Shown one piece after another: positions 11,410 through 25,569 of a stretch of DNA of 64,000 nt. Origin of the DNA: Moringa oleifera (Eukaryota; Streptophyta; Magnoliopsida; Brassicales; Moringaceae); contig JAJFZO010000049.1 in NCBI GenBank assembly GCA_021397835.1, positions 1,183,001 to 1,247,000 of the forward strand, given 5' to 3'. Positions within the stretch are counted from its first letter, which is position 1; the number at the start of each line of letters is the position of its first letter. The notes beneath the pieces are model-generated. The model was not told the origin of the DNA, did no database searches, and saw only the letters and a list, made by a program, of their open reading frames with translations. The position numbers and the translations under genes are program-made.

Positions 11410-14400
11410 CTTTTTTAATATTTGTGTCGTCTTCTTTTATTATAGGTCTGGAGTAATATTCATTTTGTTAACTAATATATCTTTGTATTCTTCTGTACAG
11501 TTCTATGGAGCTTTTGAACTTGACCCCAATCCTCATGATAACAGTGAGGCTACAGTGTTATCACATTCTCTGCGTAATGGTCTTGCTTCCATGAAGATTC
11601 AAGGAGCATCTGATCATGACATCTTCAGAAAATCTGCTATCATTCAACTGGAGCTTTGTATTCCTATGAGGTTGCTATTTGTGCTATATTCTGATGGACA
11701 ACTGGTGTCATGCTCTGTAAGCAAGAAGGGTTTAAAGCAAGCAGAAAGTATTAAAGCTGAAAAGAGACTGGGCAGTGGTGATGCTGTATGTGCTTCTGTA
11801 GCTTCAGAGCAACAAATCCTCGCTGTTGGTACCAAAAGAGGGGTTGTTGAGTTATATGACCTGACGGAGTGTGGCTCACTGATTTGTACTGTCTCTTTGT
11901 ATGACTGGGGGTAAGAAGGCTGGGATATCAGTGGCACGATTTCAAAGTTTTGAAGCTTTAGTTGTTAGGGCTGCTAACCAATATTTTCTCCAAGAATTCT
12001 AATAATGTTTTATTTCAACTTGGCTTTTTATAAAACGCTAACTTCCATGTAGGTTTCTATCAACTTTCACTCACCTCCTTTCTTCTAGATCCAATTGTGA
12101 TCTTTTGGTAACTTAATAGCTCCAAGAATAGGATTCTTATCAAAATGAAAAAATAAATAAATTAATGCAAGCATGGGATAAATGAATATTGGGGTGATCA
12201 TGAGTAGACCTGTGCATGACTTTAGAAAGTGGAACTTTTTGATTACTGAATTTGCTTTGTACCACTGTTTTTAGCTTTGTTACTTTTTCGTGAACATTCA
12301 GATACCGAATTCTTTCCTGGCTTAAGATACACAGATTCCGTGTGTGGTAATTTATAGTGAATTTCATTTCTCATTTTCTGAGGGCTCCAAATGTTGTTGC
12401 TGGGACTTAAGTTTAAGAATGGTGCTTTTAGAAATCTGTCAAAATGTTTGCTCTTGTAAATTAGTTGATATGCTCACATATCTGCATGTAGCTAGCTGCT
12501 CCCAACTCACTGACTTGAAACATTGTTTTTTCTTTTTTTAGGCACATGAGCTTTCTTTTATTTTTTAATCTTTTGGGTAAAAGAGGTAAAAGTTTTTATC
12601 TTATGTGGGGTGAAGGTTTATTTCAGATTGTGTTAGATTTTCATGTCTCTGTCTGGTACTTGGCAGATATTCAGTGGATCAGACTGGTCCGGTTAGTTGT
12701 ATTGCATGGACACCTGATGATTCTGCTTTCGCAGTTGGGTGGAAATTAAGAGGACTTACAGTTTGGTCTGTCTCTGGATGTCGTTTGATGTCGACAATCC
12801 GTCAAATTGGTTTAAGTTCTGTATCTTCTCCAGTGATAAAGCCAAACCAGGACTCTAAAAATGAACCCTTAATGGGTGGCACATCAGTTCTGCAGTGGGA
12901 TGAATACGGATATAGACTTTATGCTATTGAGCAAGGATCTTTAGAGAGAATTCTTGCATTTTCTTTTGGAAAATGTTGCCTTAACAGAGGAGTTTCAGGC
13001 ACGACATATGTCCGTCAAGTGATTTATGGTGAAGATAGATTGCTAGTTGTGCAGTCTGAGGATACTGATGAGCTTAAAATTCTACATTTAAACCTTCCAG
13101 TTAAGCATGTTAATCACAAAATTGATCATTTGTCGCTCTCTTTTGTTTCTTTTACGATATAGATTCTCTTATATATGTTTTTCTTTCTTTTTGTGTCCAG
13201 GTATCGTATATTTCCCAAAATTGGCCAGTTCAACATGTAGCAGCTAGTAAGGATGGAATGTACTTGGCAGTTGCTGGTCTCCATGGGCTAATTTTATATG
13301 ATATACGTTTGAAAAAGTGGCGCGTATTTGGAGATATTACTCAGGAGCAGAAGATTCAGTGCAAAGGTTTGTTGTGGTTGGGGAAGATTGTAGTTGTCTG
13401 CAACTACGTCAATTCTTCTAACACGTATGATATTAATCTTTTCCTTGATTCTCTACTTGGTTGCTTTTCCTAAGTTCTGTATCATTTGTTGAATTTTTGA
13501 TAATTCATCATCTATTGATGTGTATAATGGTCAAAATGCTTATAAGATCCCTGCACAAGATTTGTTCCAAACTAAGGCCTTTGCCTATATATGTGATTAA
13601 GATTGTGTGTTTTATGTTTGTGGTTTTCATTAGCTTGGTTTTTGTTCCTTGCATAAACATGGAGTCATTGTCATCGTCCTTATCATAACCGTCATCATCG
13701 GTGTTTGTGGTATTTCAATTGTTCATTGCAGGTATGAATTGCTTTTCTACCCAAGATATCACCTTGATCAGAGCTCATTACTCTGTCGGAAACCATTGCT
13801 TGCCAAACCAATGGTGATGGATGTCTACCAGAATTACATACTTGTCACCTATCGTCCTTTTGATGTCCACATATTCCATGTGAAATTATTTGGTGAATTG
13901 ACCCCTTCTAGTACTCCAGACCTACAGGTAAAAGAATGTTTTCTGACTATCTAATCTTAAGAATATTTATGGAATGAGTGATTTGTCAATGATGCAATTT
14001 TTCTGGATAATTGTGCACCCCCGGAAGTTTCACTTTGCACTCCAAGTGAGAGTGCTACAATGAAACATATTCTTCATAAAGTTTTAAGTGATAAAATGAC
14101 AAACAGCTTTCTACAGTACGAGAACTTTCAATCATGACTGCGAAAAGTCATCCAGCGGCAATGCGATTTATTCCTGATCAGCTTCCAAGGGAGTGCATCC
14201 CAAGCAATCATAATTCTTCTTCAGATTTGTCAGTCAGAGAGCCTGCAAGGTACCTGTCTAGGCAATATCAAATGGAAGTCTCTGTTGAGCAGGTCACTGA
14301 GTGGTGTTGTGTTGTGTTTTTTAGATGTTTGATATTGAGAGCAAATGGGGAGCTTTCACTTCTCGATTTGGATGACGGACGGGAACGGGAGCTTACTGAT

Positions 14401-17400
14401 TCTGTTGATTTATTCTGGGTTACCTGTGGTCAGTCGGAGGAGAAAATGAATCTGATTGAGGAGGTCTCTTGGTTAGATTATGGGTACCGAGGAATGCAGG
14501 TAAACCTCTTTTAAGATTTACAGTTCATTTTCTGATGATGTCCCAGCTTTTATTTAAATATGATTTAGGCCTTTTGGTTTCTGTAGTTTGTTCTCGTCTG
14601 ATATAGATTCTGGTTGGAAGCTTACTTTTACAGGTTTGGTATCCATCTCTTGGTGTTGATCCTTTTAAGCAGGAGGACTTTTTGCAGGTAAACTCTATAT
14701 GAGAGTTTTTGGTTGGTGTTGTTAACCAGGAAATAATGAATGTCTGCATAACTTGTTTGCTCATTTGTATGCTCTCTCCACCTTGTTGAATAATGTAATT
14801 GTTCTTTTGTTCCTTTAGGAAATTATGAACTAGAAATGATCTAGAAGGGGGAAAGATCATTGTCATTTGGTAATTCCATGTTAAGTGAAGTCATGTCTCT
14901 TCGTTCCTTGATTGTTACGACAAGCAATTGATTTCTTGCTTAGTCATAATGTTTGTCTTCCAGGCTTATTTCATGCTACAATGTGCTTGTTTGTGTTTGG
15001 TTTTGGGTTTGTTAGAAAAGATATACTGTCCATGTAAGGTTTGTTGTTCTTTTGATATATTGATCTATTGGATAGAAGGTAGTTTGATGACGATATTCAT
15101 CTATTGCTAGTTTGTTAAATAATTCAATATTTATCTTTTAGCTGGATCCGGAGTTGGAATTTGATCGTGAGGTATATCCTCTGGGGCTTCTTCCAAATGC
15201 TGGTGTCGTTGTTGGTGTTTCCCAGAGATTGTCGTTTTCAGCATGCACAGAGTTTCCATGTTTTGAGCCTACACCTCAAGCTCAAACTATATTACATTGT
15301 CTACTTCGCCACCTTCTTCAGGTATTATTTTTATTTGATCAGCAGATGTGAACAGTAGTGCCTGAGTCTGATTAGCAGCGGTGTTTGGGCTTTCAATGTT
15401 TATAATGATTTGAAGTTGGCATGTTGTTTCCCAACTTATCAATGAATTTCTTAGAATGATGACACTCTATTGGTGAAATGGAAATGTTTTGCTTTCTCAT
15501 TTTGAGCATTTACTTGCTCGGCTTGGTGAACATTTCAGTCATTCTGGAACTGTTTAGCCATTGGAAGCTGGTAAAATATATTTCTGACCAGGTTGAAGTG
15601 TTTAAATCTTCCAAAGAGAGCAGTAGAAAAATGTGATTTAGGAGTCTGTTTAGGTGGGTTGGTCCTTTTGGGGTGCTTGACCCAGAAAAAGGACCCTGTA
15701 TGCATCTTTACCTTTTAACTGATCTTTTGAATAATTTTAATTGTTTTTTTTTTTCATCAGAGACAATGTATGTTATATATATACAGTTTCTTAATTGTTG
15801 TTGCTACTTTAAGATGATTGGGGCAAATATTCATAGTGATGAACTTATTGGAGTTATTACAGTTTCTTGAATCAAAATAAAAGAAAAAATACATCCACAA
15901 TTGTAACATTCTCTCTGACTAGTATAAAGTATATTGCTTTCTGCCTTTGAGATTTTGTCATCCTCAGAATACTGTTTAAAGTACTGCTCTATTATTTTCG
16001 ATCGGAAACCCACATGCTCCAATAGTTGTCCACGCGTAATCATTTTTAGTATTACCTTAAATATAAGATGTGTTATTTTAAATTCTTTTCTGATTCTTCT
16101 ATTTTCCAGAGGAATAAAAGTGAGGAGGCATTACGGTTGGCACAATTATCAGCACAGAAGCCTCACTTCTCCCATTGTCTCGAGTGGCTTCTTTTTACTG
16201 TTTTCGATGCAGAAATTTCCAGGTAAATCTAACTAGGGATAATCGAAGTTAGATTAGTTTTCTTGGGACTTAATTTTACTCTGAATTGCCTTACGCTTTC
16301 TTGATCGAATTAACCATATGAAAGCTTGTCTTGACAATTATTTGTCAATTTTAAGCAGTTGATGGGCACTATGTGATTCATTCTTGATTGTTGAACATAA
16401 TTTTTGCAATTTCTTCTGAGCATTGATTTGCAAGCATTTATAAGTGTGGAATTCAAAATTTGTATGGAGAGAAAAGTGCAAGGAACAGTGATGGAGATCT
16501 TCTCCAGTAGGATAGAGATGAAGATGTTCGAGTTCGAGATAGAAGGAGGTTTGATGGAGTTTCGTATTATTGAGGAAGGCAGAGAAAAAAGGAGGAGGAG
16601 CTCTTTCTATTTGAGTAAGGAGGGCTCCTTCTACTTGAATGAGGAGGGGACGGGTTGGTTTTGGATGTCGATGGAGAACTTATTATCGATCAAGAACAGA
16701 TCAGAATAGGTGAGGAAAAGGAGGGATAGGAGGAGAGTCCTTTCGCTCCAGGTTGACTCCAACAAGAATAAAGTGTTATTGCGTCTTTCTGAGGTAAGCA
16801 ACGGGGGAATGAGGCTATTGTTGTTTCCCAACATGGGTGATCGGTATGACTGGTGGAAGTTGGTGAAAGCTTTCTATAACAAAGGAGATATTGAAGGAGA
16901 GAGCAAAAGGATGAGGAGGGGGAGCACGGAACGACAATGCTCATGGTAGATTGATGCATTCGACTGAGAAGAGGGATGGAGTTTGCTACCTATCTTGTGG
17001 ATGTAGCCTTCAAATGATAAATGAAGGAAAAGAGAAGGATCGGGGACTGGTGGAGTCTTCGAAATCATGGAGAGATGTGGTTGCAGGAGAATGAAACAAG
17101 GGAAGAAAGAAGCTAATCTAGAAATTCGGGTCGGATCCCGAGAGGTGGCAAGGAAGACAACACTCATGGGTCATGGGTTGGGTGTGGTACTTAATGGGCC
17201 AAGGCAAATTAGTGAATAAAGGTTGAAATATTTAACGATGGGGGGGTTGGGTATAGGAAACAGTAATGGATTAGGCTTGTTAAGGCACAAAGTGAAAAGG
17301 TTGGCCTTGAATCTAATAGTTCAAGTGAGGACAGGTGCAATAAGTGATCCAAGTAGCATATGTTCGAGGGCAGGTGTTAGCAACAGAGCGGGTAGTGGAT

Positions 17401-20400
17401 AATGTGGGTCAGGCCAAGCCAGATTGTGGAATTGAACAGGTTTTGGGTTGGATCTGGGTAGGCTTCAAAGCCTTGGGCAGAGAAATTAGGATTATGTTTC
17501 GGATCAACCCATAAACCACACTCCTAGGTCGAGCTGGAGAAGAGAGCGGCAGTGTGGGATTTGGGTCAAAATGATCCGAGAGTGGGACGTGACCTAAACA
17601 GGAGAGTGGAGCAAACAGAGAGCAACAATACATGGAGAACACAAAAGTGATTGCAGAGAAGACCAAAGGTTGTCGAGGCATGATGGGGGAGGTTTGTGAG
17701 GGCATGCTTGTAGGCAGCAACACAGAGAAGTGGCTAGTTAGGGCCCACGATTCCGGCACGTATGGTTAGCGTGATGGGTTTGATTTAAGAAGAAAAGGGG
17801 AGAGGTCGAAGGAAGCATTAATTGATGGAGAACTCACAAACCTGACCATTTAGTGACGGTGCCCAGAGGACTCCATTGACTAGAAGATTCTGTAGATTGT
17901 CGAGAATAGAATCTAATGATGGGGCAGTGAGAGACAATTGGATCAATTTGAACAGTGAATGTGGAAATTCTGATGTCAATGGGTTGGAAGTCACACCTTT
18001 TGTAGGGAGTTTGAGATGATGAAGGAGGTGGAGGTGTGGGAGGAAGGAAGTGAGTATGTGATAGAGATGAGACAAAGACGAGAAGACTAGCTGATTCAAT
18101 CACTAAATGATAAAGAGGTGACAATAAAAGAGGTGAAATGGCAACAAAAGATGTCAAAAATGGCAATCAAGATCATGCACAAAATTTGCAAGACTTTGGG
18201 AGAAACAAGCTTTCATTTTATTCGTAGAAATAGGGAGAAAGAGGAGAATCATGCAATCATTTAAAGGAAAGATGCCTATGAGAAAGGAGAGGTCATGGGG
18301 CAATAAGTAGGAAATTGAAGAAGCTTGAATTTAGGGTCAACTATGATAAGAGGGGAAAAGAAGCTTGAAGAATATAGCACGGCTTGGGGCACGGGTAATA
18401 TAGTTGTCAATGGTTTTCAAGATACTTTCATGGAATGTAAGGAAATTAACAGTTTAGAGAAGATGGCTACAATTGAACATGCACTAAACAGGCGGAGGGT
18501 GTGGTATGTATATAGGAGACTAAAATAGGGGAAATGAATCCTTTGGTGGTGAGGAGCCTATGGAGAAGACCGAAAGTACAATGGAGAGCCAAGGCAACTC
18601 ATGGCAGTCTAAGCGGCATCCTTGTGTGTTGGAATGGGAAAATGGGAATTTTTAAAGAGAGTTGGGAGGGAGCTATGTCATTATCATGTCTTTTGATGAT
18701 GGAGGGGTTGGGCATAGAATGGGTTTTCACTGGGTATACGGAAATAATGTTGGCGGGAGAGGGGAGCATTGTGTGAGGATTTAGGAGTGTGTAAGAGAAA
18801 ATGGGAAAACATTCCATGGGTGGTAGGAGGGGATTTCAGTGTGATAATGTACGCACATGAAAGAATGGGGTCAGAAAATGAAAGACACAGTACAAGAGAA
18901 TTTGGAAATGCAAGATTTGCCACTAGCATTCCTAGAATGCGTCAGACACTATTGCCCAGACCTTCATTAGATCACAATCCTATTGCATTAGAAGTGAATA
19001 GTATTCAGTAGTGTTTCGTGAATATGTGGTTGAAGGTTGAGGGATTCGATCAGCTAGTAAAGGGATGGTAGGAGGGATTTAGAGTGCAAGGGATTGCAAG
19101 CTATGTGGTAGGAGACAAACTGAAATTGTTAAAATAGAAATTAAGAGGTGGAGCAAAGAAATTTTGGGGAAGGTGGGAGAGAAAAGAGAAAGGTTGTGAA
19201 AGGAGTTATATGAAGTTGACAGCAAGTTAATTGGCGGTGGATGAGAAGAAGAGTTAGAGGAGAGAAGGATGGAGGTAAGTAAAGAACTTTTGCGTGTGTT
19301 GAAGATGGAGGAGATCTCTTGGTGTCAAAAAATTTAGAGCTTTATCGCTTAGGGAAGGGGATGGGAATACAAGATTTTTTCACAAGGTGGCTACTGCACA
19401 TCAGAGGTTTAATTTTATTATTAAGATACAAATTGAAGGGGAGTTGGTGGAAGGGAAGGGGAGTTAAAAGAGGAGGTTAGGAAATATTATAATTAATTCT
19501 CTTAGAAAAGCACGAGATGGAGGCCTAAACTTGATGGGATGGATTTTAAGGTAATTGGTACTAAGCTGCAACAGAAAATAGAGCTACAGTTTAGGGAGGA
19601 GGAGATGTGGAGTGCATTGGAGGACTATGTCGGGGATAAGGCCTCGGGTCCCAGTGGATTCACTATGGCTTTTCTCAAATCACATTCAGGAATTGGTAAA
19701 GGAGACGCAAAGAGACTGTTTGAGGGTTTTGTGCCACTAGAAAGTTTGGGCATTCTTTGAATTCAACATTTATTGTGCTAATTCCAGAGAAGGCAGGGGC
19801 ATAAAATATTGAAGATTTTATACCTATTGATTTGGTTGGTTGTATATATAAAGTACTCACCAAAGTGTTAGCGAAGAGACTTAGAGAGTTGGTGGAGAAA
19901 ATAGCAAGCCAGAGTCAAAATGCTTTTGTCAAAGATTTTAGATGCTATCCTTATAGCTAATGAGGTGGTGGATAGTCAAAAGAAATCCGGATGGAAGGGC
20001 ATTATATGCAAGTTAGACATGGAGAGCCTACGATCATGTGTCTTTAGGCTTCTTGGAGTATACATTAAGGAGGGTGGGATGTGGAGAGAAATGGTGCAGC
20101 TGGATATTTAGATGTATTTCTACTGCTTCAATGACAGTTCTGGCAAATGGGGGTCCATTGCGTTTTTTTGCTGCATCCAGGGGACTAAGGCAAGGGGACC
20201 CTATCTCCCCTTTATTATTTCTCTTGGTGATGGAGGCCTTGGACAGTATGCTCACCAGAGCAGCTGGAAGGGGACTGCTGGAAGGCTTTACGATAGGGAG
20301 GCAGGGTCAAGAGTTGATGGTTTCATTTCTACTCTTTTGCTGACAACACAATCATTGTCTACGGAACTGACGAGCACCTGATCAATATGAGGGGTATCTT

Positions 20401-23400
20401 GCTGGGATTTGAGGCAGTGTCTCGGCTGAAAATTAATTTGGGGAAGAGTGAGGTGGCCGCAATAGGGTCAAATGTGGATGGGGCAGGTTTGGCAAAAGTC
20501 ATGGGGTGCGGGTTGACAAATTTCCCAATGAAATACCTTGAACTGCCCGTTGGTTCTAAGTACAAAGAAACTACAGTACGGAATGGAGTTTTGGAATGGT
20601 TTGAGAGGAAATTAGCAGGCTAGAAACGAAATTATTTGTCCAAAGGAGGGAGATTAGCATTGATTAAAAGCAGCTTCTCCAATCTCCCGGTGTATTTCAT
20701 GTCATTATTCCCATTTCAAGGGAGTAGCTAGTAAACTTGAATCACTTTAGTGGAAATTTTTGTGGGATAGTATGGGGCATTGTTACATGAAGTGGGGGGT
20801 GGTCACGCAACCTATGGTGGGGGGAGGATTGGGAATCAAAGCTTTATCAACATTTGACAAGGCTTTGTTGGGTAAATGGATTTGAAGGTTCATGATAGAG
20901 GAGAGTTTATGCAGGAAGGTTGTGAAATCAAAATATGGGGAGATGGAAGGGGGATGGATGGCGGCATGTCTAAGGGAGATCTATGGGGTGAGTGTGTGGA
21001 AGCTATTAGAAAAGTGTGGAAGGAGATGGAGACATGGATAGGATTCAAGGTGGGGAGAGGAAACACTATTAAATTTTGGCATGACAAATGGTGTGGGGAT
21101 AAAGCCCTCAGTGAGGAATTCCCTGTGTTATTCTCTTTGCTTGCAACAAGGATGCTTGGATCAAGAACTGTAGGGAGGTGGATGCAACAGGTAGTTCTTG
21201 GGTTGTCCAGCTCAGGAGAAATGCCCAGGACTGGGAGATCGACCAGTTCGAGCAATTTTATGCAAGGTTCCATGATTTTGGGACGGATGACAGTAGGGAG
21301 GATGCAGTTGTGTGGAGATTGGCCAGAGGGAAAAGGATTTGTTCACTGTAAAATCATTTTTCAGTGGATATGGTGAAGCAAGTGGTCAGTTTCCTTGGAA
21401 GCAGATTTGGAAAGTTGGAGTGCCTCCGAAAGTGACCTGCTTCACTTGGGAGGCAGTGCAAGGGAAAATTCTGACTGTTGATAATCTGAAAAAGAGAGGT
21501 CGAATATGGTGAATTGTTGTTATCTATGTAAGGAGCATGAGGAAACAACCTATCATCTGCTTGTAGGCCGCAGATGGACAGCTCAGTTGTGGGAGAGTTT
21601 TCACATTATTGGGGTTAGCTTGGGTTGCTATGGGATCTGTAGGAGAGGAGTTGAAGGCTTGGACAGGGCAGAATTTTGGTAAAGGGAAGAGGAGAATGAT
21701 TAATATGGTACCTCATGTGATATTTTGGATAATATGGCGTGAAAGAAATAGGAGGGCTTTTGATGGTGTTGAAAGACCATTAGCGTTAACTACAGAATCA
21801 TGGCTCTATATATTGAAAAATTAGGTATCAGGTACATCTTTTGTAAATGAGGAGGATTTACTAGACTTTATAGAGGTCCTAGCCTCTAAAACTAACTATA
21901 CTTGTAATGTGTTGCACCCTCTTGGTGCTATGTAAATAATACTTAATATGTTGCCCCTGCTCAAAAAGCATTTATAAGTGTGATGTTGGTTATGTTTCGG
22001 TTGAATTTTTCTTGATCTTTTGTACGTGGCGTTGTACATAACTAGTGGTTATTGTCGATTTTTTAGCCACCTGATTTGTGTTTAGCTCTAAATATATTAA
22101 TTTCTTCATTGCAGACAAAATGCAAACAGGCACAAGAATTCTGGCACTAAACATTCATTTTCTCTTTTGGAGAAGACCTGTGATTTGATCAGAAACTTTC
22201 CTGAGTATCTTGATGTGGTTGTGAGTGTTGCAAGAAAAACTGATGGTCGACACTGGGCAGATCTATTCTCTGCTGCAGGAAGATCAACAGAGTATGTTTT
22301 TTCTGTTTTTCTTTCTTATTTGTTCATTATGTTTGAAGGGTATTAGGAACTTATATGCTTGTGAACTTATAGAATAAATGCAAGTTATTTAAACCTGACA
22401 ATTTCAGAATTTGTGGCTCGCTTACATCATATTCCCTATCTGATGAAACAAGGAGTTTGAATGTTCTATCATATTGCTATCTCATTATGAATCTGATTCA
22501 TATATCATTTTTTGAAGGTTGTTTGAGGATTGCTTCCAACGGAGGTGGTATCGAACTGCGGCTTGTTATATCCTTGTAAGAATTACTGTCTTCTCTTTTA
22601 ATTATATTAAGCTATAGTTGGAATCATTCTGGTGCTCCTGCTGTCTGTTCTTGGTTTTTTCTTTTTTTTTTTGTTTCTTGTACTTCTAGTTTCTGGCAGA
22701 AAATTGTTTTCACTTAATTTATGCAACTCCATAATGAGTTGGATTTTTTCATCTCCACCTAGTCCTGTTCTAGGGTCAGGTGTGTGTGCCATTTGTGGTA
22801 TTATATAATGCTTTATCAAGCAAACTTGATTCCAAATGATTTAACTACTTAGCATTTTAAATTTTATTTGGTTATGAATTCCTTGGCTCTGGTAAAGTAC
22901 TATGATGTTTTATGTGATTAAGTGTGAGAAGTGAAAATTTAATTCCCGTTTCTCCTGCATACAAAACTGACACTGAGAAATTTTTGGAGCATAGAAGTCT
23001 CAGAAGCTATATACTCTTGAAATTATTCACCTGTCATGCATATAAAAATTTGATTGATTTATCTATTTTTGTTTTTGTAAATGATGTAGGTAATTGCTAA
23101 ACTTGAAGGTCCGGCTGTCAGTCAGTATTGTGCATTACGATTACTACAGGTAAACAAGTGGCTTGTGTGTTGCTGATTTTTTATTTTTTATTTTGAAAAA
23201 AAGTCATTTCTATTTTTTTTCATCTTTTTCATTTACTTGTTTTTCTCCCTTAAGATGCATTCTGACAATTTTAACGCTATGCAGGCAACACTCGATGAGT
23301 CCCTATATGAACTTGCAGGGGAACTGGTATTGTTTTGACACTTACGTATATTTTGAAAGGAAAGGATCGTGCCTGAATTTAATGGCGACAATGATATGTT

Positions 23401-25569
23401 CTTTGCCCTTTTTTGTTCGTAGGTGAGATTCTTGCTGAGATCTGGAAGAGAATATGACCAGGCGTCGACAGATTCTGACAGACTATCTCCCAGATTTTTG
23501 GGTTATTTTCTTTTTCGTTCTAGTTACAGGAGATCATCCTTGGATAAAAGGTTGATTTATGATTTCTCTAGTTGTTTTGTACGCCTCGGACCTGCAACTT
23601 TTGATTTTCTATTTGTTGCTCATTGTGAGTTTGTTTCTTCGGAGCAGCACTTCATTCAAGGAACAGAATGCTAATGTTGCGTCTGTTAAGAACATATTAG
23701 AAAGTCATGCTAGCTATTTGATGTCAGGGAAAGAACTTTCGAAGCTTGTTGCATTTGTAAAGGGCACTCAATTCGATTTGGTGGTGAGAAAAGCTTGAAA
23801 TTTTCATTCAGAAAATTTGTTTTCTTCTAAATTATGATAAGTTGTCTATGCATAATATATCACAGGAGTATCTTCAACGAGAAAGACATGGTTGTGCTCG
23901 CTTAGAGAATTTTGCTTCAGGGCTTGAATTGATTGGGCAAAAGGTATTGACAATAAAGAATTGTTTGATTCTCCAGATTCTTACAATTATTATTTAAAAC
24001 CATTTGGTGACTGCTAAAACTTACGCTATCTTTCTTCTTTTTCTTGACCCCAATAAGTAGTTTAGTGCTGTGGTGATGCTCTAAAATTTAGAGTTCTCTA
24101 GATCCTATTATTGATTCTGCGTTCTATCAGAATTATGGTATAAGTAACTTGTTGCAAATATTTCTGTTGAGAGCAACTAATCGGAGCCTGAATTGGCCTT
24201 GTTTGCTGCATCTAACTTGCCACCTTTTTTTGACTTGCATGGGCTTATAGGATTGAATTTAAATTATTAGCAGTATCCATCCAGAGGCGTCTGATTGGAA
24301 TCTACAGCATTGCTTGGCAGAAAAAAAAAAAATGTCGTAATATGCTTGGAAGATGGCATGATTTATGGTTTAATCCTAATCATGAGAGCACCTTTGAAAA
24401 AAAAACCGTGTATGAAAGAAAATAAGTTGCTTTATTATTGTGGAATTTTTAACTGACAGAACTCTCCCTGTCTGTCCGTCCAGCTTCAGATGGCTACATT
24501 GCAGAGCCGATTGGATGCAGAATTTCTCTTGGCTCACATGTGTTCTGTCAAGTTTAAAGAGTGGATAGTTGTTCTTGCCACTCTTTTAAGACGATCTGAG
24601 GTAGAATTCATGTCATTTAACATATTTCTGGTATTTACCATTGCTGCATTTTGAGCCTATTGGCATACTTAGATCACCTTCACTTATTCTTACCTTTGAT
24701 TCCCCAACAATCCCCCCACCACACACACATGCACAAGAAAAAGAAGTTACAGTTTCTAGGAATCAAGCTTCAGTGAAAACGTATGCTTGAGGCTAATAAT
24801 TGTTGACTCTGGATTGAGAATTATGTGTGATATTTTGTTGAGAATTCTTTGTCATGAGGCTTTTACTTGACACAACTTTTCTGAAAATGCTGAATGTCTT
24901 ATTTCTTCAATATTAGTGAATTCTGTCATAAAATTGATGCCTTCTAGTGCTATCCTGGTTCCACAGAAAAGTAGGGAAAAAAAGCAATTTAGTATGCTGT
25001 AAATTGAGTGATGGCTAAGCTGAGTTGGGACAGGAAGGCAATGCTGGACTTTATTGGAAGATAGTTGTTCATTTAGTCTTTAACAGGATGTATGATGGAG
25101 TTGGATCATCCTCCATGTAGTTATGGAAATCATTTTTCTACCAAATGTAATGCAGTAGTTCTTCATTTAGTCTTTAACAGGATATATGATGGAGTTGGAT
25201 CATCCTTCATGAATAGTTAGTTATGGGGAAATCATATTTCTATCGAATGTGAAGCAGTAATTTAGATAATATCTTGTCCTGACTTTGATCTTATTCCCAT
25301 AATTATTCTCTTGTTCTTGGTTTATGCAGGTGCTTTTTGATCTTTTCCAGCATGACATGCGTTTGTGGAAAGCATATAGGACAACCTTACAGGTATACCT
25401 TTTGTAAAGCTGTGCTAATAATTACAAATCTTATCTTGGCAATACCCATATGCCAATCTCACCTTGTTTTTTCAACTCATGGTTCCAGTCTCACCCAGCA
25501 TTTGCTGAATACCATGATTTGCTTGAAGCCTTGGAAGAGAAACTCCCTTCTGTTGCAAATATGGAATAG
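9282..25569 (+). CDS. RIC1: RIC1 homologue, RAB guanine-nucleotide exchange factor subunit (23 exons, 1117 aa)
   Basis: Exons: 9282-9428, 9611-9718, 10375-10523, 11243-11324, 11501-11910, 12667-13099, 13201-13424, 13732-13927, 14107-14249, 14325-14499, 14634-14687, 15142-15321, 16110-16222, 22115-22291, 22518-22575, 23090-23149, 23285-23326, 23423-23550, 23648-23783, 23866-23943, 24484-24600, 25330-25392, 25489-25569. All junctions are GT-AG, the phases close, and the sum is 3354 nt. The protein starts [14 protein letters not shown] and has a WD40-like beta-propeller N-terminal half (for example [13 protein letters not shown] and [16 protein letters not shown] blades). The C-terminal helical RIC1 domain includes [35 protein letters not shown] and [17 protein letters not shown]. 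In yeast and animals RIC1 works with RGP1 as exchange factor for Ypt6/RAB6 at the Golgi; the plant protein is inferred to do the same. Length matches the Arabidopsis protein as I remember it. Intron 13 (16223-22114) is swollen by a LINE; intron 9 is only 75 nt and in frame. Confidence 0.95.
9559..9594 (+). repeat. T-run followed by long poly(G) tract in RIC1 intron 1
   Basis: A T-run is followed by 9571-9594, which is all G except one T at 9575. It ends only 14 bases before the AG acceptor at 9609-9610. G-runs of this length can form quadruplexes and are also prone to sequencing and assembly error. Confidence 0.9.
11385..11409. repeat. (AT)n microsatellite in RIC1 intron 4
   Basis: Continuous AT dinucleotides within the intron between exons ending at 11324 and starting at 11501. 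Confidence 0.9.
16432..21982 (+). mobile_element. L1-type non-LTR retrotransposon (LINE), decayed, in RIC1 intron 13
   Basis: The 17-base direct repeat aagcatttataagtgtg occurs at 16432-16448 and 21966-21982 and marks the target-site duplication, so the element occupies about 16449-21965, ending in a short A-run. It lies in the same orientation as RIC1. Remnants, in order: an Arg/Glu-rich ORF1-like region (16.4-18.3 kb), an endonuclease (ILSWNV near 18430, [11 protein letters not shown] near 18815, [10 protein letters not shown] near 18970), a reverse transcriptase ([19 protein letters not shown] near 19855, [20 protein letters not shown] near 20190, the FADD box read as FADN at 20336-20347) and the C-terminal zinc-binding region ([20 protein letters not shown] near 21408). 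Stops and frameshifts break every domain, so it is not autonomous. Confidence 0.93.
25063..25256. repeat. 94-bp imperfect tandem duplication in RIC1 intron 21
   Basis: A unit starting at 25063 (agttgttcatttagtctttа-like, containing aggatgtatgatggagttgg) is repeated from 25157 with a few substitutions and a small insertion. Both copies lie between exons 24484-24600 and 25330-25392. Confidence 0.85.

Noticed and set aside
16404..18166. Open frames on both strands, some over 100 aa
   Set aside because: They fall in the ORF1-like part of the LINE or its antisense; not host genes.
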